Source: Thermococcus onnurineus NA1 (GTDB lineage: Archaea > Methanobacteriota_B > Thermococci > Thermococcales > Thermococcaceae). Taken from it: DNA of 64,000 nt. The notes under the pieces were generated by a model, which was given only the letters and a program-made list of their open reading frames with translations, did not search any database and was not told the DNA's origin. The stretch spans positions 372,001-436,000 of the forward strand of contig NC_011529.1 in assembly GCF_000018365.1 (NCBI RefSeq). Direction: 5' to 3'. This document shows positions 63,923 through 64,000 of this stretch, in pieces; within the stretch, counting starts at the first letter, position 1; each line of letters opens with the position of its first letter. A program made the translations under genes and the position numbers.

Positions 63923-64000
63923 GACTCACCCCCCAATAAAGATGTAGAAAAGGGGGCTTAAAAAGAAATTCTTGAAAAAAGCTTCAATCAACGGCGTTGA

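Overview
The window is a stretch of chromosome from a hyperthermophilic archaeon of the order Thermococcales, most likely Thermococcus. Three things point there: an archaeal information-processing gene set (rpl21e, rpoF, rpoP, rpl37ae, aIF5A, prefoldin beta, KEOPS Pcc1, TIP49), genes known from Pyrococcus/Thermococcus (EndoQ, a WOR4-like tungsten enzyme, a Thermococcales S-layer protein, DUF257 paralogues, a CGP-CTERM surface protein), and compact, overlapping genes with GGTGA/GGAGG-type ribosome binding sites and archaeal TATA boxes. I found no tRNA, rRNA, CRISPR array or intact insertion sequence.

Layout. 1-8.9 kb: the end of hmgA, a C/D box sRNA, an unknown gene, gatE/gatD on the minus strand, then pus10, rpl21e, rpoF, a DUF655 gene and rsmA. 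9-19 kb: a ferritin-like protein, a YgiQ-like radical SAM protein, the S-layer gene with a membrane-anchored partner, an internally duplicated unknown protein, an AmrS-type radical SAM enzyme and a three-gene surface-glycan module (flippase-like, GT4, NodB deacetylase). 19-29 kb: thiL, a CTP-dependent lipid-kinase-like membrane protein, a lone IS200/IS605-like end hairpin, EndoQ, a ClC channel, a Na+/H+ antiporter, agmatinase plus aIF5A, and an NSS-like transporter. 28.6-41 kb: nep1, a lysine/saccharopine dehydrogenase, a metallophosphoesterase, tandem DUF257 genes, an m5C RNA methyltransferase, argF, thyX, an ACT protein, an NhaC antiporter and a HIT protein. 40.7-44.8 kb: apgM, an aldo-keto reductase and a WOR4-like oxidoreductase, followed by an AT-rich pair of secreted proteins. 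46.9-52.1 kb: a long minus-strand translation/transcription operon from rpl37ae and rpoP through Brix, Pcc1, prefoldin, a DHH phosphoesterase and a helical-repeat protein to a tRNA-binding protein. 52.1-52.75 kb: a 0.6 kb gap rich in perfect hairpins, a candidate structured RNA locus. 52.75-58.3 kb: unknown genes, queE, a second C/D box sRNA, paired zinc-ribbon membrane proteins and TIP49. 58.3-60.7 kb: a translationally coupled operon of a DUF2284 protein, a membrane protein, a free-standing CARF-like protein and a PIN-domain nuclease. 60.7-64 kb: a broken PEBP lipoprotein, a SemiSWEET-like protein, a helical-repeat protein and a thiol-redox cassette.

The most interesting items are the CARF/PIN operon, which looks like a ligand-sensing RNase system away from any CRISPR locus; the hairpin-dense non-coding locus at 52.3-52.7 kb; two C/D box guide RNAs with their own promoters; and the tungsten oxidoreductase that lacks one cluster-ligating cysteine. 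Most of the rest is conserved housekeeping DNA. Function calls rest on motifs recognised by eye; no database search was run.
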